A stretch of DNA of 64,000 bases from JBEBSD01 sp040394475 (lineage in GTDB: Bacteria > Bacteroidota > Bacteroidia > Cytophagales > Spirosomataceae): contig JBEBSD010000021.1 in NCBI GenBank assembly GCA_040394475.1, forward strand, positions 19,549 through 83,548, in the 5' to 3' direction. Positions 23,877 through 32,304 of this stretch are shown here, piece after piece. A model generated the notes under the pieces. That model made no database searches. It was not told the origin of the DNA and worked only from the letters and a program-made list of their open reading frames with translations. The translations under genes were made by a program, and so were the position numbers. The first letter of the stretch is position 1. Each line of letters opens with the position of its first letter.

Positions 23877-24015
23877 CCCCCCGATGTTCCGATCACCTCC
23901 CGATGTCGGCCACTCCCCGGCGGCGCGGAGCACGGCGGAATGACCCTAAAACAAAGCCACCATGCAGTAAAACTACATGGCGGACTCCAACTATACACAC
24001 TATACTTTATCTTAA

Positions 24016-24037
24016 CATACTGCCGGCCGGCAGTATG
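24016..24037. promoter_or_regulatory. Perfect 22-base palindrome
   Basis: The two halves CATACTGCCGG and CCGGCAGTATG are exact reverse complements with no spacer. Such perfect dyads often bind dimeric regulators. No gene lies close on either side, so its target is unknown. Confidence 0.45.
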
Positions 24038-24060
24038 GGTTCTGATCGTTTTTCAGTTCT

Positions 24061-24093
24061 ATAACGAATCTGAGTTTCGTTATATTATGTTTG
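24061..24093 (+). promoter_or_regulatory. Inverted repeat followed by a TATGTTTG promoter-like element
   Basis: ATAACGAA (24061-24068) and TTCGTTAT (24076-24083) form an inverted repeat. Three bases later TATGTTTG (24086-24093) fits TAnnTTTG. The pairing of operator-like dyad and -7 element suggests a regulated start, though no good -33 TTG is present and no gene follows closely. Confidence 0.35.
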
Positions 24094-24396
24094 CAAAATA
24101 AGAGGATATCACCTCAAAAAGCAAACCCTTTTCAAAACATCTTGCGGGCAACAGTTTCCCCAATACTGGTTTTCTCGTCACAATCGATTGAAAATAAACC
24201 AACTATCGACACATGCCGGTTAAAAAACAGTGCAACATTTTAATACATTTTTAACCTCACCGCCCTGCTGTCGGAGTGTTTCTCCCTGGCGGCCTGCCCA
24301 AAATTGTAGTAAAACCCATGAGCACTCCACGCAATTTGTAGAAATTATTCGAAAAAATTCCATTTCAAGCCCGAATCCATCAGGCAAATCCGTTTG

Positions 24397-24750
24397 TCAG
24401 CGCGTGATAATTCTACTAATTTCCGTAAAGCTGATCGGTTTATCGAGGAAGAAGTCTGCCCCGTTTCTCAGGGCTTCCTCTTTGATGTTGGTCATTGCGC
24501 TCATCATCAGGATGCGGGTCTGTCTCGCCATCCCTTTGATGATGGCCAGCGCATTGATCCCTTTCCCGTCGGGGAGGTTATTATCCAGGATCACCCATTC
24601 GGGCTCCATTTCCTTTACGAAGGAAAGCCCGTCTTTCAGGTTTTTAGCGATCGTAATACTATCTGTACGCTCCGCGAGTATCCTGCGTCTTATATAATTC
24701 CGCATCAGGATCCCTAACTCTTCTTCATCTTCGATAATAACTATTCTCAT
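24397..24750 (-). CDS. Single-domain response regulator (CheY-like receiver)
   Basis: 117 residues forming only a receiver domain. The acidic pocket is IIEDEEE near residue 8, the phosphoacceptor is D56 in WVILDNNLPDGKG, and MMSA (T/S site) and FLDKPIS (K) complete the active site. With no output domain it likely works by binding a partner or passing phosphate on. A histidine kinase gene starts less than 2 kb away on the same strand (25275-26690) with the YtxH gene between them, so pairing is plausible but not shown. Confidence 0.92.
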   Translation of the reverse strand: MRIVIIEDEEELGILMRNYIRRRILAERTDSITIAKNLKDGLSFVKEMEPEWVILDNNLPDGKGINALAIIKGMARQTRILMMSAMTNIKEEALRNGADFFLDKPISFTEISRIITR

Positions 24751-24957
24751 TGGGGTTATCAGGATAATTACCTGTTCTTATAAAATAATCTTGCCAGGTA
24801 TTTCGTACTACATATACATCATCTGGCAATCGGGCTGTGGTATGCAATTCCACATTGTGTAGAAACCAGTGCGCGTAACAGGTGAGTAACGTAATTATCC
24901 ACATAGTAATAAATACAACCACTATTGGGCGTCTTTGTTTAACTTAAAAATCAGACT

Positions 24958-25215
24958 ATGATCAACAACAAAGTTTTTTGGGGAATAGTAACCGCTGCCG
25001 CTGCAGGAGCAGTAATAGGACTTTTATTTGCACCCGATGAAGGGGCAAGAACCCGCAAAAAAATCAGGAAATCAGCCGATGACTGGTCACATGAAGCACT
25101 GGATTCCATTGAATCCAGCAAACGAAAACTCGTAGATGCCGCTAAAAAGATAAAGCAAACCGCCAATCATATAACCGACGAAGCCAAACAAAAACTTGAC
25201 GACGTGAAGTCGTGA
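24958..25215 (+). CDS. YtxH domain-containing protein
   Basis: 85 residues. A glycine/alanine-rich membrane segment (WGIVTAAAAGAVIGLLFAPD) is followed by EGARTRKKIRKSADDW and a charged amphipathic helix rich in K, D and A. This is the YtxH/gas-vesicle-GvpP-like pattern often linked to general stress response in Bacteroidota and Firmicutes. It is probably a small inner-membrane protein with a cytoplasmic coiled tail. It stands alone on the plus strand with its own terminator, between signalling genes on the minus strand. Confidence 0.88.
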   Translation: MINNKVFWGIVTAAAAGAVIGLLFAPDEGARTRKKIRKSADDWSHEALDSIESSKRKLVDAAKKIKQTANHITDEAKQKLDDVKS

Positions 25216-25234
25216 TCACTACGGAGTCCTAACG

Positions 25235-25268
25235 AAGAGGCTGTCTTTAGGGGCAGCCTCTTTTTTTT
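25235..25268 (+). terminator. Rho-independent terminator after the YtxH gene
   Basis: GAGGCTG (25237-25243) pairs with CAGCCTC (25254-25260), followed by eight T. The stem sequence is nearly the same as the hairpin after the efflux operon at 40481, which suggests a shared repeat-type terminator. It may also serve the kinase gene ending at 25275 on the other strand. Confidence 0.85.
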
Positions 25269-25274
25269 GCGTGC

Positions 25275-26690
25275 TTACCCCGTTACACCCGAATCTTCTT
25301 CCGGGAAATAGACTGTAAAAGAAGCCCCCAGGTCCTGGATCCCCCTGGCCACAATATAGCCATTGTGGTTGGAAACGACCCGGCGGCAAATCGCAAGTCC
25401 GATACCCGTACCATCGAATTGCTCCCTGCCATGCAGCCGCTGAAACACACCGAATATCTTTTCAGCATAGTCATTACTAAACCCGATCCCGTTATCGGTA
25501 AACATCAGTGCATGAAAATTGAGTGACCGGTGGGCAGGCATACAATTTTCGATTTCGGCTCCCTTTACCAGCTGATACGACACCCCGATAGCCGGAGGCA
25601 CCCCGGGCTTGCTGTATTTCAGCGAGTTCCCGATCAGGTTCTGAAAAAGCTGGATCATTTGCGAAGGGAAGGCCCTGATCCGCGGCAAGTCATCGTTCGT
25701 GATCACCGCATTTTTTTCCCGTATAATCAAGGAGAGGTTGCTGATTGCTTCTTTCAACACACGGTTAAGCGCTACTTCCTGTTTGTCGGTCGCGGTTAAC
25801 ACCAGCTGCGAAAACGCCAGCAAGTCCAGAATCAGCTGCTGCATACGCTCTGCCGAGCCGCTCACTTTCTCCAGAAGCACCCGGACCTCCGGGCTCACCT
25901 GGCCGGAATGGCGCGTCATAATCCGATCCGTAAAACTCCTTATTTTTCGCAGCGGCTCCTGCAGGTCATGCGAAGCACTGTAGGCAAACTGCTCCAGTTC
26001 GCTATTGGACCGGTTCAGGTTCTCTATTTTATTTTCCAGCTCTACCCGGTACTTTTTATTGCGCAATAATTCCCGGTCCAACAGGAAAAACGTACCGGCC
26101 ATAAAACCGATCGCAACCAGCATGAACAACCAGTTATACCGGAAAATCTGTGATTTATAATTGTCCCGGCTCTGCATGCGACTTTCCATCAGGCGTGTGG
26201 TCACCAGGTTCATTTCCCCGATGATCGCCTGAACCTGCTTAATCGCCTCGACAGCGGGCCGCCGGGCATTCCTTCCCGTATACGCCGAACCATCCTGTAG
26301 CCGGTACATCTCAAAGATCCTTTTCCGGAGTTCCCGGGTAAAATGTTCCTGCGGGTCATTGGACGTCACGAGCGCGCCCAGTTCGTCGAGCAGCGCCGGC
26401 AATCCCTGCAGAGCCTCCTGCGCCTCCTTGCGGCTTTGCGGTGTATTCGCCAGCGTCAGGTAATTGACCTCATGCAGCCTGGCCGACAGTTTCGTGAGCG
26501 TTACCATCACCTTCTGAATATTATCCACCCGGTCGGAATAATAGATTAATTCCAGGTTCACTTTATGGTAACTCAGCGAGAGCCCGATGATCAAAAAGAG
26601 GGAAACTAAAAACAACAGCCGGATTAAGGTCGTAATCTGTTGCCCGTCAATCGAAAACTTCGGTCTTCTGTACAGTTTAAAATCTATCAT
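25275..26690 (-). CDS. Membrane sensor histidine kinase (phytochrome-like HisKA)
   Basis: 471 residues. Two transmembrane helices (about 21-41 and 186-204) flank a helical periplasmic sensor of about 145 residues, resembling a CHASE3-type four-helix domain. A short coiled segment leads to a HisKA domain with H241 in AYSASHDLQEPLRKIRSF, the subclass seen in bacteriophytochrome-like kinases. The ATPase domain has QNLIGNSLKYSK (N box), FTDNGIGFSNDYAEKIFG (G1/F) and GTGIGLAICRRVV (G2). It autophosphorylates on His and passes phosphate to a receiver. The nearest candidate is the CheY-like protein at 24397-24750; the NtrC-type activator at 28371 is another. The signal is unknown. Confidence 0.92.
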   Translation of the reverse strand: MIDFKLYRRPKFSIDGQQITTLIRLLFLVSLFLIIGLSLSYHKVNLELIYYSDRVDNIQKVMVTLTKLSARLHEVNYLTLANTPQSRKEAQEALQGLPALLDELGALVTSNDPQEHFTRELRKRIFEMYRLQDGSAYTGRNARRPAVEAIKQVQAIIGEMNLVTTRLMESRMQSRDNYKSQIFRYNWLFMLVAIGFMAGTFFLLDRELLRNKKYRVELENKIENLNRSNSELEQFAYSASHDLQEPLRKIRSFTDRIMTRHSGQVSPEVRVLLEKVSGSAERMQQLILDLLAFSQLVLTATDKQEVALNRVLKEAISNLSLIIREKNAVITNDDLPRIRAFPSQMIQLFQNLIGNSLKYSKPGVPPAIGVSYQLVKGAEIENCMPAHRSLNFHALMFTDNGIGFSNDYAEKIFGVFQRLHGREQFDGTGIGLAICRRVVSNHNGYIVARGIQDLGASFTVYFPEEDSGVTG

Positions 26691-26836
26691 CGTCGGGAAG
26701 AAACCTGCGTTATTCGGTTCATAATTATAGAATGTAGAAACTTTTACTCATATTTGAAAAACAAAAAATCACTTTACGAAATGACAAAATCTTTGCCACA
26801 ATATAAAATCGTTTAAGATTTAAGTGACCCGTTGCC

Positions 26837-28285
26837 ATGCAAAGACAAACACAGGTACATAAACAAACACTTAAGTACTCTCCGTTGCAGATCCAGATGC
26901 TGAACCTGCTTCACCTCACCACCATGGAGCTGGAACAACGCATCAAAGAGGAAATGGAGGAAAATCCTGTGCTGGAGGAAGGCAAAGAAGAGAGTACACC
27001 CGAAGAAACGGCCGAATACGAAGACCCGGGCGAAACGGTCGGGACGGGAGGAGAAGAAGCTCCCGCAGTGCAGGATTATTACGATTGGGACGAGTTTCGC
27101 GACGACGATATTCCGGACTATAAAACGAAAGTAAACAATTACTCGCCCGATGATGAGCTTTACACCCGGCCGATTGTCGAGACCATCTCCTTCCGGGACG
27201 AGTTAAAAGAACAGATCAACTTCCTGCAGCTGGATGAGCGGCAACAATTTATCGCCAGTTTTATTCTCGATTCCCTGGATGAAGACGGTTTCCTGAGACG
27301 GGATTGCGACGTCATTGCCGATGACATCTCTTTTGCCAACAGCCTGTTTATCGAAACCGCGGAAGTGGAAGCGATGCTCAAACTGATTCAGCGCCTCGAC
27401 CCGCCCGGTATTGCCGCAAGGGATTTGAAAGAATGCCTTTTGCTGCAGCTCGACCGGCTGGAAGAGCACGACCCATACCAGCCCCTGGCACGAAAGATCC
27501 TGAGCAGCCTTTTCGAGGAATTGGGAAATCGCAACTACGATAAAATAAAAAGGGTTCTCGACATTGAAGACGACGCCCTGAAAGGCGCCCTTCAGGTGAT
27601 TACCTCCCTGAATCCCAAGCCTGCTTCGGGACTTCGCAACGATTCGGTGATCAATGAAAACATCAAACCCGATTTCCTGCTGCGGTATATCAACGACGGA
27701 GAAATCGAAGTGGAGCTTGCCTGGGGAAACAGTCCGCCTTTGCGCCTGAACAGTGCGCTGACCCAAATGGCGCATACCAAGAAGGACAAAGCCACCAACC
27801 AGTTCCTGAAAAATAAAATCAATTCGGCAAAATGGTTTATTGATGCCATCAAACAACGTGAAACCACGATGCTGAATACAGTGAAGGCTATTATCAAATT
27901 GCAATACGAGTACTTTCAGACGGGCAATGTCAAATTGCTGAGGCCCATGATCCTGAAAGACGTAGCCGACCTGATCGGAATGGACATCTCTACCATTTCG
28001 AGGGTAACCACCAATAAATACGTGCAAACCCCTTTCGGGATCGTACTGCTGAAAGACCTGTTCACCGAAGGGGTAGCCAACGATATGGGTGTGGAGGTTT
28101 CCAACCGGGCCATCCAGGAGGCAATCCGGGAAATCATCGAGCAGGAAGACAAGCGCCATCCACTAAACGATCAGCAGATTACGGCATTGTTAGCCGAAAA
28201 AGATTACAATGTTGCCCGGAGAACAGTTGCCAAATACCGTGAACAAATGGGATTGCCTACCGCGAGGCTAAGGGTAATGCTCTGA
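26837..28285 (+). CDS. rpoN: RNA polymerase sigma-54 factor
   Basis: 482 residues. Region I is Gln/Leu-rich (LKYSPLQIQMLNLLHLTTM and EQRIKEEMEENPVLEEG), region II is acidic (about 50-110) and region III carries the core-binding and DNA-binding parts, with LIGMDISTISRVTTNKYVQT (HTH). The C-terminal RpoN box reads ARRTVAKYREQMGLPTARLR, matching the family's ARRTVxKYR consensus. Sigma-54 recognises -24/-12 promoters and needs an AAA+ activator to open them. Such an activator gene starts 85 bases downstream. Confidence 0.97.
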   Translation: MQRQTQVHKQTLKYSPLQIQMLNLLHLTTMELEQRIKEEMEENPVLEEGKEESTPEETAEYEDPGETVGTGGEEAPAVQDYYDWDEFRDDDIPDYKTKVNNYSPDDELYTRPIVETISFRDELKEQINFLQLDERQQFIASFILDSLDEDGFLRRDCDVIADDISFANSLFIETAEVEAMLKLIQRLDPPGIAARDLKECLLLQLDRLEEHDPYQPLARKILSSLFEELGNRNYDKIKRVLDIEDDALKGALQVITSLNPKPASGLRNDSVINENIKPDFLLRYINDGEIEVELAWGNSPPLRLNSALTQMAHTKKDKATNQFLKNKINSAKWFIDAIKQRETTMLNTVKAIIKLQYEYFQTGNVKLLRPMILKDVADLIGMDISTISRVTTNKYVQTPFGIVLLKDLFTEGVANDMGVEVSNRAIQEAIREIIEQEDKRHPLNDQQITALLAEKDYNVARRTVAKYREQMGLPTARLRVML

Positions 28286-28370
28286 CGGACAACCCCCTTT
28301 TTTCAAAACGATTTTCCCGGCATAGCTTAACCCCCGACCATTCATTTCTAAAACCATTGCCAGCTCCCCT

Positions 28371-29828
28371 ATGAAAAAAATATTGGTTATTGACGATGAG
28401 GCGGATATCTGCCTGCTGCTGAAACGCTTTCTGACGAAGAGTGACTTCCTGGTTGAAACGGCGCAGTCGGGAAGAAAAGGCTTACAACTGCTGGAAGAAT
28501 TCAACCCCGATCTGGTGATGACGGATTTCCGGTTAGGAGATTATACGGGAACCGATCTGCTGGTGACGATCAAATCCCGTCTGCCCCACCTGCCGGTCGT
28601 GATTATTACCGGTTATTCCGATATCAAAGATGCCGTCAATGTCATGAAACTGGGGGCCTATGATTATATTACCAAGCCGCTTTTCCCGGATGAAATACTG
28701 GTGACGGTCAAAAAAGCCCTCGCCGATCCGTCCCAGAATGGCAGGGCCAACCTCGCAGCCGTTGACGTAACCACAGATTCCGCCCCGGAAAAGGACCGTC
28801 CTAAATCAGCCAACCGTCCGCCTTTAAAATTCAAACCTGGTTACGTGATGGGCACGGGGGTAAAAGCCCAGCAGCTCTATCACCAGATCGATCTGGTTGC
28901 GCCCACCAATTACAGCGTCATTATCTACGGCGAGAGCGGCTCTGGAAAAGAAGCCATCGCCCTTGAAATCCATAACCGCTCCAACCGCCACGGCCAGGCC
29001 TTCGTAGCCATGGACTGCGGGGCTATCTCCAAGGAACTGGCCGGCAGTGAGTTGTTCGGACATGAAAAGGGATCTTTTACGGGAGCGCTGCAAACCAAAA
29101 TAGGGCATTTCGAAATGGCCAACGGCGGCACCTTATTTTTGGATGAGGTGGCCAATCTGTCGTATGAAATACAGATTGCCCTCCTCCGGGTGGTACAGGA
29201 AAGACGCATGCGCCGGATTGGGAGCAACAAAGAAATTGAACTGGATGTGCGGATTATCGTGGCCAGTAACGAAAAACTGCACGACGATTCCAAAAAGAAA
29301 AGATTCCGGGAAGATTTGTACTACCGGTTCAACGAATTTACGATTGAGGTTCCTCCCCTGAGAGAACGCAAGGATGATCTGATGTTGTTTTCACAGTCCT
29401 TTCTGGATGAAACCAACCTGGAATTGAATAAAAATGTCAAAGGATTTTCCCGGGAAGTCATCAATGATTTTATGAATTATGGCTGGCCCGGAAATTTAAG
29501 GGAATTAAAGAATGTCATCAAGCGGGCCACCCTGTTAACAGACGGCGACTATATTGAGGAAAAGGCGCTGCCCTTTGAGATTGCCAACTATCCCAAGCTG
29601 GCGTCGCTCGAAAGCCCGGGTGAAGAAGCCTCTTTTTCAGCCGTCAGTACCACCTTACCGGAGGCAGACGATACCCCGAATTTAAAACTGGCCGTAAACG
29701 AAGCAGAATACGACATGATCATGAAAGTATTACGGCAAGTCAATTTCAATAAAAGCAAGGCGGCGCGGCTGCTTAACATCGATCGTAAAACCTTGTACAA
29801 TAAAATGAAGCAGCTCGACATGCAATAG
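28371..29828 (+). CDS. NtrC-family sigma-54-dependent response regulator
   Basis: 485 residues in three parts: receiver (1-120) with D52 in LVMTDFRLGDYTG; AAA+ domain (about 155-400) with Walker A GESGSGKE near 187, the sigma-54 contact loop GSFTGAL (usually GAFTGA), Walker B GGTLFLDEVANL and ELKNVIKRA; and a Fis-type HTH at the C-terminus (NKSKAARLLNIDRKTLYNKM). It binds upstream enhancers and uses ATP to open sigma-54 promoters. Lying directly behind rpoN and before two kinases, it probably forms a local signalling pathway with them. Target genes are not evident. Confidence 0.95.
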   Translation: MKKILVIDDEADICLLLKRFLTKSDFLVETAQSGRKGLQLLEEFNPDLVMTDFRLGDYTGTDLLVTIKSRLPHLPVVIITGYSDIKDAVNVMKLGAYDYITKPLFPDEILVTVKKALADPSQNGRANLAAVDVTTDSAPEKDRPKSANRPPLKFKPGYVMGTGVKAQQLYHQIDLVAPTNYSVIIYGESGSGKEAIALEIHNRSNRHGQAFVAMDCGAISKELAGSELFGHEKGSFTGALQTKIGHFEMANGGTLFLDEVANLSYEIQIALLRVVQERRMRRIGSNKEIELDVRIIVASNEKLHDDSKKKRFREDLYYRFNEFTIEVPPLRERKDDLMLFSQSFLDETNLELNKNVKGFSREVINDFMNYGWPGNLRELKNVIKRATLLTDGDYIEEKALPFEIANYPKLASLESPGEEASFSAVSTTLPEADDTPNLKLAVNEAEYDMIMKVLRQVNFNKSKAARLLNIDRKTLYNKMKQLDMQ

Positions 29829-29857
29829 GGAAATGGTATCCACCAACATTTTACCTT

Positions 29858-30853
29858 ATGAATCCACCGTATGAACAATTATTGAACGCTGCCGCCTGCG
29901 GATTGCTGGTCGTGCAAAAGAATGAGGCCGGGGCCACGATTTGTCTGGCAGGCAACGCCGCCGCCGAACAACTTCTGGGACAGTCTTCTCTGGCGGGCAA
30001 ATCGTGGAGCGACCTCACCGGCACGATCGGGCTGCCCTTGTTTCAGGAGGAAATCGTGAGCCTTCCCAATGCCTCGGTCTGCCGGGTCATCAAACGGGAT
30101 CTGAGTCCGACCGAACAACTGTATACCCTGCTGGATATTTCTGCCGAACGACGCAGCAAAAAGGAGCTGGAGGAGTTTTCGTACATCGCCTCGCACGATC
30201 TTCAGGAGCCGCTGCGGAAAATCAGTTCATTCGGGGAGCGCATTGATCGTAACCGGGCGACCCTTACTCCCGAAACGGCCCTGTACCTGTCGAGGATGCT
30301 CAATGCTACCCAACGGATGCAGAGCATGCTGAACGGACTGCTCCTGTATTCCCGGATTACGCACATCGATGAAGTGTTTGTGCCGGTAAATCTCAAGACG
30401 ATCGTCAACGACGCCTTCAACAAAGAACTCAACAGCTACGGACTGCTGCCGGTTCGGTTCACGGTGGACGAACTGCCTGAAATTGAAGGCATCCCGCAGT
30501 ACCTCTTACTCCTTTTCGAGCAATTGTTTTCCAATTCCCTGAAGTTCGTCCGGAAAGCGACTACCCCGGAAATAACGGTCACCAGCGACATTCAGCTCCC
30601 CAACCGGCAGTTGATTTTGAGAGTGCAGGACAATGGAATAGGTTTCGAAAGTGAAAATGCCGAACGTATTTTCTCTTTATTTCACCGCCTGCACGGGAGA
30701 TCCGAATTTGAAGGCGCGGGTATCGGGCTCGCATTGTGCCGTAAAATTGTTGAAAAACATTCGGGTACGATCACCGCGCACGGCATCCCGGAAAAAGGGA
30801 CCCTGTTCCGGATTACCTTACCCTTGTCACAACCCGTTCTCCCGAAACCCTGA
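29858..30853 (+). CDS. Soluble PAS-type sensor histidine kinase
   Basis: 331 residues without membrane helices. An N-terminal PAS-like domain (about 5-95, EQLLNAAACGLLVV) leads to a HisKA domain with H113 in YIASHDLQEPLRKISSFG and an ATPase domain with FSNSLKFVRK, VQDNGIGFESENAERIF and GAGIGLALCRKIV. The HisKA is very close to that of the membrane kinase at 25275-26690, suggesting paralogues. The PAS domain probably senses a cytoplasmic signal. It sits 29 bases after the NtrC-type activator and 8 bases before the next kinase, so all three are likely co-expressed. Confidence 0.9.
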   Translation: MNPPYEQLLNAAACGLLVVQKNEAGATICLAGNAAAEQLLGQSSLAGKSWSDLTGTIGLPLFQEEIVSLPNASVCRVIKRDLSPTEQLYTLLDISAERRSKKELEEFSYIASHDLQEPLRKISSFGERIDRNRATLTPETALYLSRMLNATQRMQSMLNGLLLYSRITHIDEVFVPVNLKTIVNDAFNKELNSYGLLPVRFTVDELPEIEGIPQYLLLLFEQLFSNSLKFVRKATTPEITVTSDIQLPNRQLILRVQDNGIGFESENAERIFSLFHRLHGRSEFEGAGIGLALCRKIVEKHSGTITAHGIPEKGTLFRITLPLSQPVLPKP

Positions 30854-30861
30854 GCCCACCT

Positions 30862-32292
30862 ATGTCCGGCAAATTACTACGCGTGCTGTATGTTGATGAT
30901 GACGAGGATGATTTTCTGTTAACGGAAGCCTGTTTCAAGGAAATCCCGGATTTGAACTATCACCTGGTATGGTGCTCCACCTACCAGGAAGCGCTTAATG
31001 AACTGCAAAAAAAGGCGCACGATCTGTACCTGTTCGATTTCTTTTTGGGAAAACATACCGGCATCGACCTGATGAAGGAAGCATTTGCCCTGCAATGCGA
31101 AGGGCCGATGATCCTGCTTACCGGAAGGGGAGATGAAAAAACGGCGATTGAAACCCTGCGGATGGGCGCCACTGATTACTTAATTAAAAGTGAATTGACC
31201 GCTTCCACCCTGCAGCGCAGTATCCGGTATTCGGTGGAACGTACAGCGTTCACCAAGGCCATTCAGCAAAGTGAACGACGGTATCGTAAAATCTTTGAAG
31301 AGTCGGGCGACATGCTTTTTATTACGGACGCCCAGGGCAATATCCTCGATTTTAATCCTGCGACGCTCACCCTTTCCGGCTATAACACCTCCCAACTGCT
31401 GGAAGCTTCTATCCTCTCGTTTATAGGCACTCCTACTATTCGCCAGATCTGGGACACCTTGCTCCGGAAACAGGAACTCGAAAATCAGGAAATCATACTG
31501 ATCACCAGCAATGGCAATAAACGCACGTGTATTTTTTCGGCCATCGTAGAGAGCGATGAAAACCAGCAGTACGTCCAGTGCCGGATAAGCGACATTACTT
31601 CCCGCAAGCAACTGGAACGGGAGCGCCTGTTTTCCGAAAAAATGGCCGTATCCGGAAGGCTCATCCGGATGCTGGCCCACGAAGTCCGCAACCCGCTGAC
31701 CAATATCACGCTTTCCGCAGAACAGCTCGAATCGGAATTTGAAGACAATGAACTGGCATTTTACACCCAGATTATCAAACGCAACTGTCACCGGATCAAC
31801 GAACTCATCACACAGCTGCTGCAATCGTCGCGTCCGGGCGAAGTCAACCTGGTTCCCGGCAGTATGGAGCAGGTCCTTGAGGAAGCCCTGCAGACTGCAA
31901 ATGACCGGATTCAGTTGAAGAAAATTAAGGTGATCAAAACGTACAGACCGGATATCCCGGTAGTGGCCCTGGATCAGACTTCGCTGCAGCTCGCCTTCCT
32001 GAACCTGATCAATAATGCCATCGAAGCGGTGCAGGAAGCTACCGGGGAACTGCTCATCACGCTTCAGCATCAGGCAGGGGAAGTTAAAGTCGGGATCAGT
32101 GACAATGGCAGCGGGATCAGTGAAGAAATGATGAACCACATTTTCGAACCGTATTTCACCGGAAAAAAAGCGGGGATGGGAATCGGGCTCGCCACCGCGC
32201 TCAGCATCGTCCACTCTCACGGCGGCCGGATCGACGTGCAGTCGGAGGAAGGCGCCGGCTCCACCTTCCTCCTGAGTTTTCCCACGCTTTAA
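30862..32292 (+). CDS. Receiver-PAS-NtrB-like hybrid histidine kinase
   Basis: 476 residues. An N-terminal receiver has the acidic pocket VDDDEDD near 11-17 and D59 in YLFDFFLGKHTG. A PAS domain (about 130-260) contains GDMLFITDAQGNILDFNPAT. The HisKA domain has H273 in MLAHEVRNPLTNITLS, the NtrB-type signature, and the ATPase domain has FLNLINNAIEAVQEA, ISDNGSGISEEMMNHIFEP and GMGIGLATALSI. NtrB-type kinases phosphorylate NtrC-type activators, which fits the activator two genes upstream. The front receiver suggests that another kinase, perhaps the soluble one next to it, controls this one: a small phosphorelay. That order is inference. Confidence 0.9.
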   Translation: MSGKLLRVLYVDDDEDDFLLTEACFKEIPDLNYHLVWCSTYQEALNELQKKAHDLYLFDFFLGKHTGIDLMKEAFALQCEGPMILLTGRGDEKTAIETLRMGATDYLIKSELTASTLQRSIRYSVERTAFTKAIQQSERRYRKIFEESGDMLFITDAQGNILDFNPATLTLSGYNTSQLLEASILSFIGTPTIRQIWDTLLRKQELENQEIILITSNGNKRTCIFSAIVESDENQQYVQCRISDITSRKQLERERLFSEKMAVSGRLIRMLAHEVRNPLTNITLSAEQLESEFEDNELAFYTQIIKRNCHRINELITQLLQSSRPGEVNLVPGSMEQVLEEALQTANDRIQLKKIKVIKTYRPDIPVVALDQTSLQLAFLNLINNAIEAVQEATGELLITLQHQAGEVKVGISDNGSGISEEMMNHIFEPYFTGKKAGMGIGLATALSIVHSHGGRIDVQSEEGAGSTFLLSFPTL

Positions 32293-32304
32293 ACAACCGG
32301 CCTG

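Larger units (their letters stand above)
23710..24396. other. Large intergenic region with palindromes and a dispersed repeat
   Basis: No protein-coding frame here looks real. It holds a G-run at about 23807-23814, a 20-base repeat copy at 23857-23876 that recurs inverted at 63860, a perfect 22-base palindrome (24016-24037), an 8-base inverted repeat (24061-24083) and a TATGTTTG promoter-like element (24086-24093) pointing into a region without a gene until 24958. I cannot exclude a small RNA. Confidence 0.5.

Noticed and set aside
23850..23885. tRNA-like sequence GGTTCGACTCC
   Set aside because: It looks like a T-arm, but no acceptor, D or anticodon arms fold around it, and the same 20 bases recur at 63860 as a dispersed repeat.
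24725..24922. 65-residue open frame upstream of and overlapping the CheY-like gene
   Set aside because: GTG start, no family resemblance and a 26-base overlap. It has a hydrophobic start, so a small membrane protein cannot be fully excluded, but support is too weak.
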